Shown here in pieces: positions 5,468 through 6,072 of a stretch of 6,072 nt of DNA. Each line of letters opens with the position of its first letter. Positions within the stretch are counted from its first letter, which is position 1. The DNA comes from Acidimicrobiaceae bacterium (GTDB lineage Bacteria > Actinomycetota > Acidimicrobiia > Acidimicrobiales > Ilumatobacteraceae), in the NCBI GenBank assembly GCA_003154135.1, contig PMCN01000073.1, positions 7,044 through 13,115 on the forward strand, read 5' to 3'. A program made the position numbers and the translations under genes. The notes below the pieces were generated by a model. The model was not told the DNA's origin, did not search any database, and saw only the letters and a program-made list of their open reading frames with translations.

Positions 5468-6072
5468 CGAGGATGTCGCCGGGTTCGAGATCGGCGTCCG
5501 CGATGTCCGAGATGATGCGGGCGCGACCTTCGACTGTACCGGCCGACACGGCCACCCCGACCAGTGCGTCGCCCGGTACGTCGCCACGTCGATGGCTCCC
5601 GGTGACGGCTTCGCCGTCGGAGGTGAGCACTCTTGGTGGTGTGAGCGTCTGGTACGAGCGGAACGCGTCCCTGCGTCGCCGAATGAGCTGCTCGTCCACA
5701 TGGTTCGTGCGTACGACGTCGCGCAGCTCGTCGAAGCTGAGGAAGAAGATGTCGTCCTGCGCGCGCAGCACACCGTCGTCGACCAGACGGTCGGCCTCGC
5801 TCAGCAGGGCCTGCTTGTAGACGAAGTAGCGGCAGACCATGCCGTACTTCGGGTACTCCCGGTATCCCATGAAGGTCCGTACGCGGTCGATCATCTGCTT
5901 GGTCGCTGTCGCCTTGTGCTCCCCGTCGGGCAAGGCCCGCAGGCGCTCCACGAGCTCCTGCTCCTTCGCCGACGCCTCCCGACGCCCCCGCTCGAAGCGG
6001 CGGTGGGCTTCACCCGGCTCCATGTTCTCGACGTGGGCGAGGATCATGGGCACGAGCGTCGTCGGTTGTTCG
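5253..6072 (-). CDS. Rifampicin phosphotransferase/PEP synthase-like protein, C-terminal part (5' end outside window)
   Basis: The minus-strand frame is open from the right edge to TAG at 5253-5255 (272 residues visible). The GTG at 6053 that could pass for a start lies inside the domain, so the gene begins outside the window. A helical middle region carries MGYREYPKYGMV and RYFVYKQALLSEADRLVDDG, followed by DDIFFLSFDELRDVV and PPRVLTSDGEAV. The swivelling phosphohistidine domain follows: AGTVEGRARII, then GDILVTAYTDPSWTPLF and GGTMTHGAVIAREYGLPAVVGV, with the phosphate-carrying His at 5382-5384 and 42 residues after it. From memory this closely follows the Listeria/Bacillus RPH and Pps proteins, in which ATP phosphorylates the His and the group moves to rifampicin or another acceptor. 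The ATP-grasp domain would lie off the right edge. Rifampicin as substrate cannot be shown from this part. Confidence 0.9.
   Translation of the reverse strand, partial: EQPTTLVPMILAHVENMEPGEAHRRFERGRREASAKEQELVERLRALPDGEHKATATKQMIDRVRTFMGYREYPKYGMVCRYFVYKQALLSEADRLVDDGVLRAQDDIFFLSFDELRDVVRTNHVDEQLIRRRRDAFRSYQTLTPPRVLTSDGEAVTGSHRRGDVPGDALVGVAVSAGTVEGRARIISDIADADLEPGDILVTAYTDPSWTPLFVAIAGLVTEVGGTMTHGAVIAREYGLPAVVGVDRATERIGDGQRIRVDGTDGYVMILS

Noticed and set aside
1..6072. tRNA, rRNA, CRISPR array, insertion sequence or phage genes
   Set aside because: I saw no cloverleaf, no regularly spaced repeats, no transposase motifs and no terminal inverted repeats around a gene.

Overview
The window is high-GC DNA (mostly G or C at third codon positions). 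It has few Shine-Dalgarno sites, two likely leaderless starts with actinobacterial TANNNT -10 boxes, and protein families common in high-GC Gram-positives. I infer an environmental actinobacterium. Acidimicrobiia (Ilumatobacter-like) is a plausible guess, but the window holds no phylogenetic marker that proves it.

Layout, left to right. (1) 1-572, minus strand: the first 190 residues of a 2-oxoacid:ferredoxin oxidoreductase alpha subunit with a two-cluster ferredoxin fused to its N-terminus. The gene runs off the left edge. (2) 573-785: a divergent intergenic region with an 11-bp direct repeat and a TANNNT box next to the following start. (3) 786-1979, plus: a secreted lipoprotein of unknown function, closed by a hairpin whose loop holds the stop codon. 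(4) 2096-3721, plus: a polytopic membrane protein with a large non-membrane C-terminal domain, probably leaderless. (5) 3741-4736, plus: a haloalkane-dehalogenase-like alpha/beta hydrolase, linked to the preceding gene by two ATGA overlaps and an 8-codon mini-ORF. (6) 4785-4831: a well-formed promoter embedded in a perfect 17-bp inverted repeat; each arm contains the palindrome AGTGATCACT. (7) 4850-5467, plus: a limonene-1,2-epoxide hydrolase-like protein with all five expected catalytic residues, followed by an odd Arg-rich tail. (8) 5253-6072, minus: the C-terminal part of a rifampicin-phosphotransferase/PEP-synthase-like enzyme, running off the right edge and converging on gene 7.

Functionally this is a mixed neighbourhood, not one obvious pathway. 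The keto-acid oxidoreductase belongs to central or amino-acid carbon metabolism. The lipoprotein and the membrane protein are cell-envelope proteins of unknown role. The dehalogenase-like and epoxide-hydrolase-like enzymes both handle electrophilic small molecules, and the second appears to be under a dedicated repressor-type switch. The RPH-like protein suggests phosphotransfer to an antibiotic or other small molecule. The strongest unexplained signal is the double-palindrome operator at 4790-4831. The regulator that binds it is not encoded in the window.
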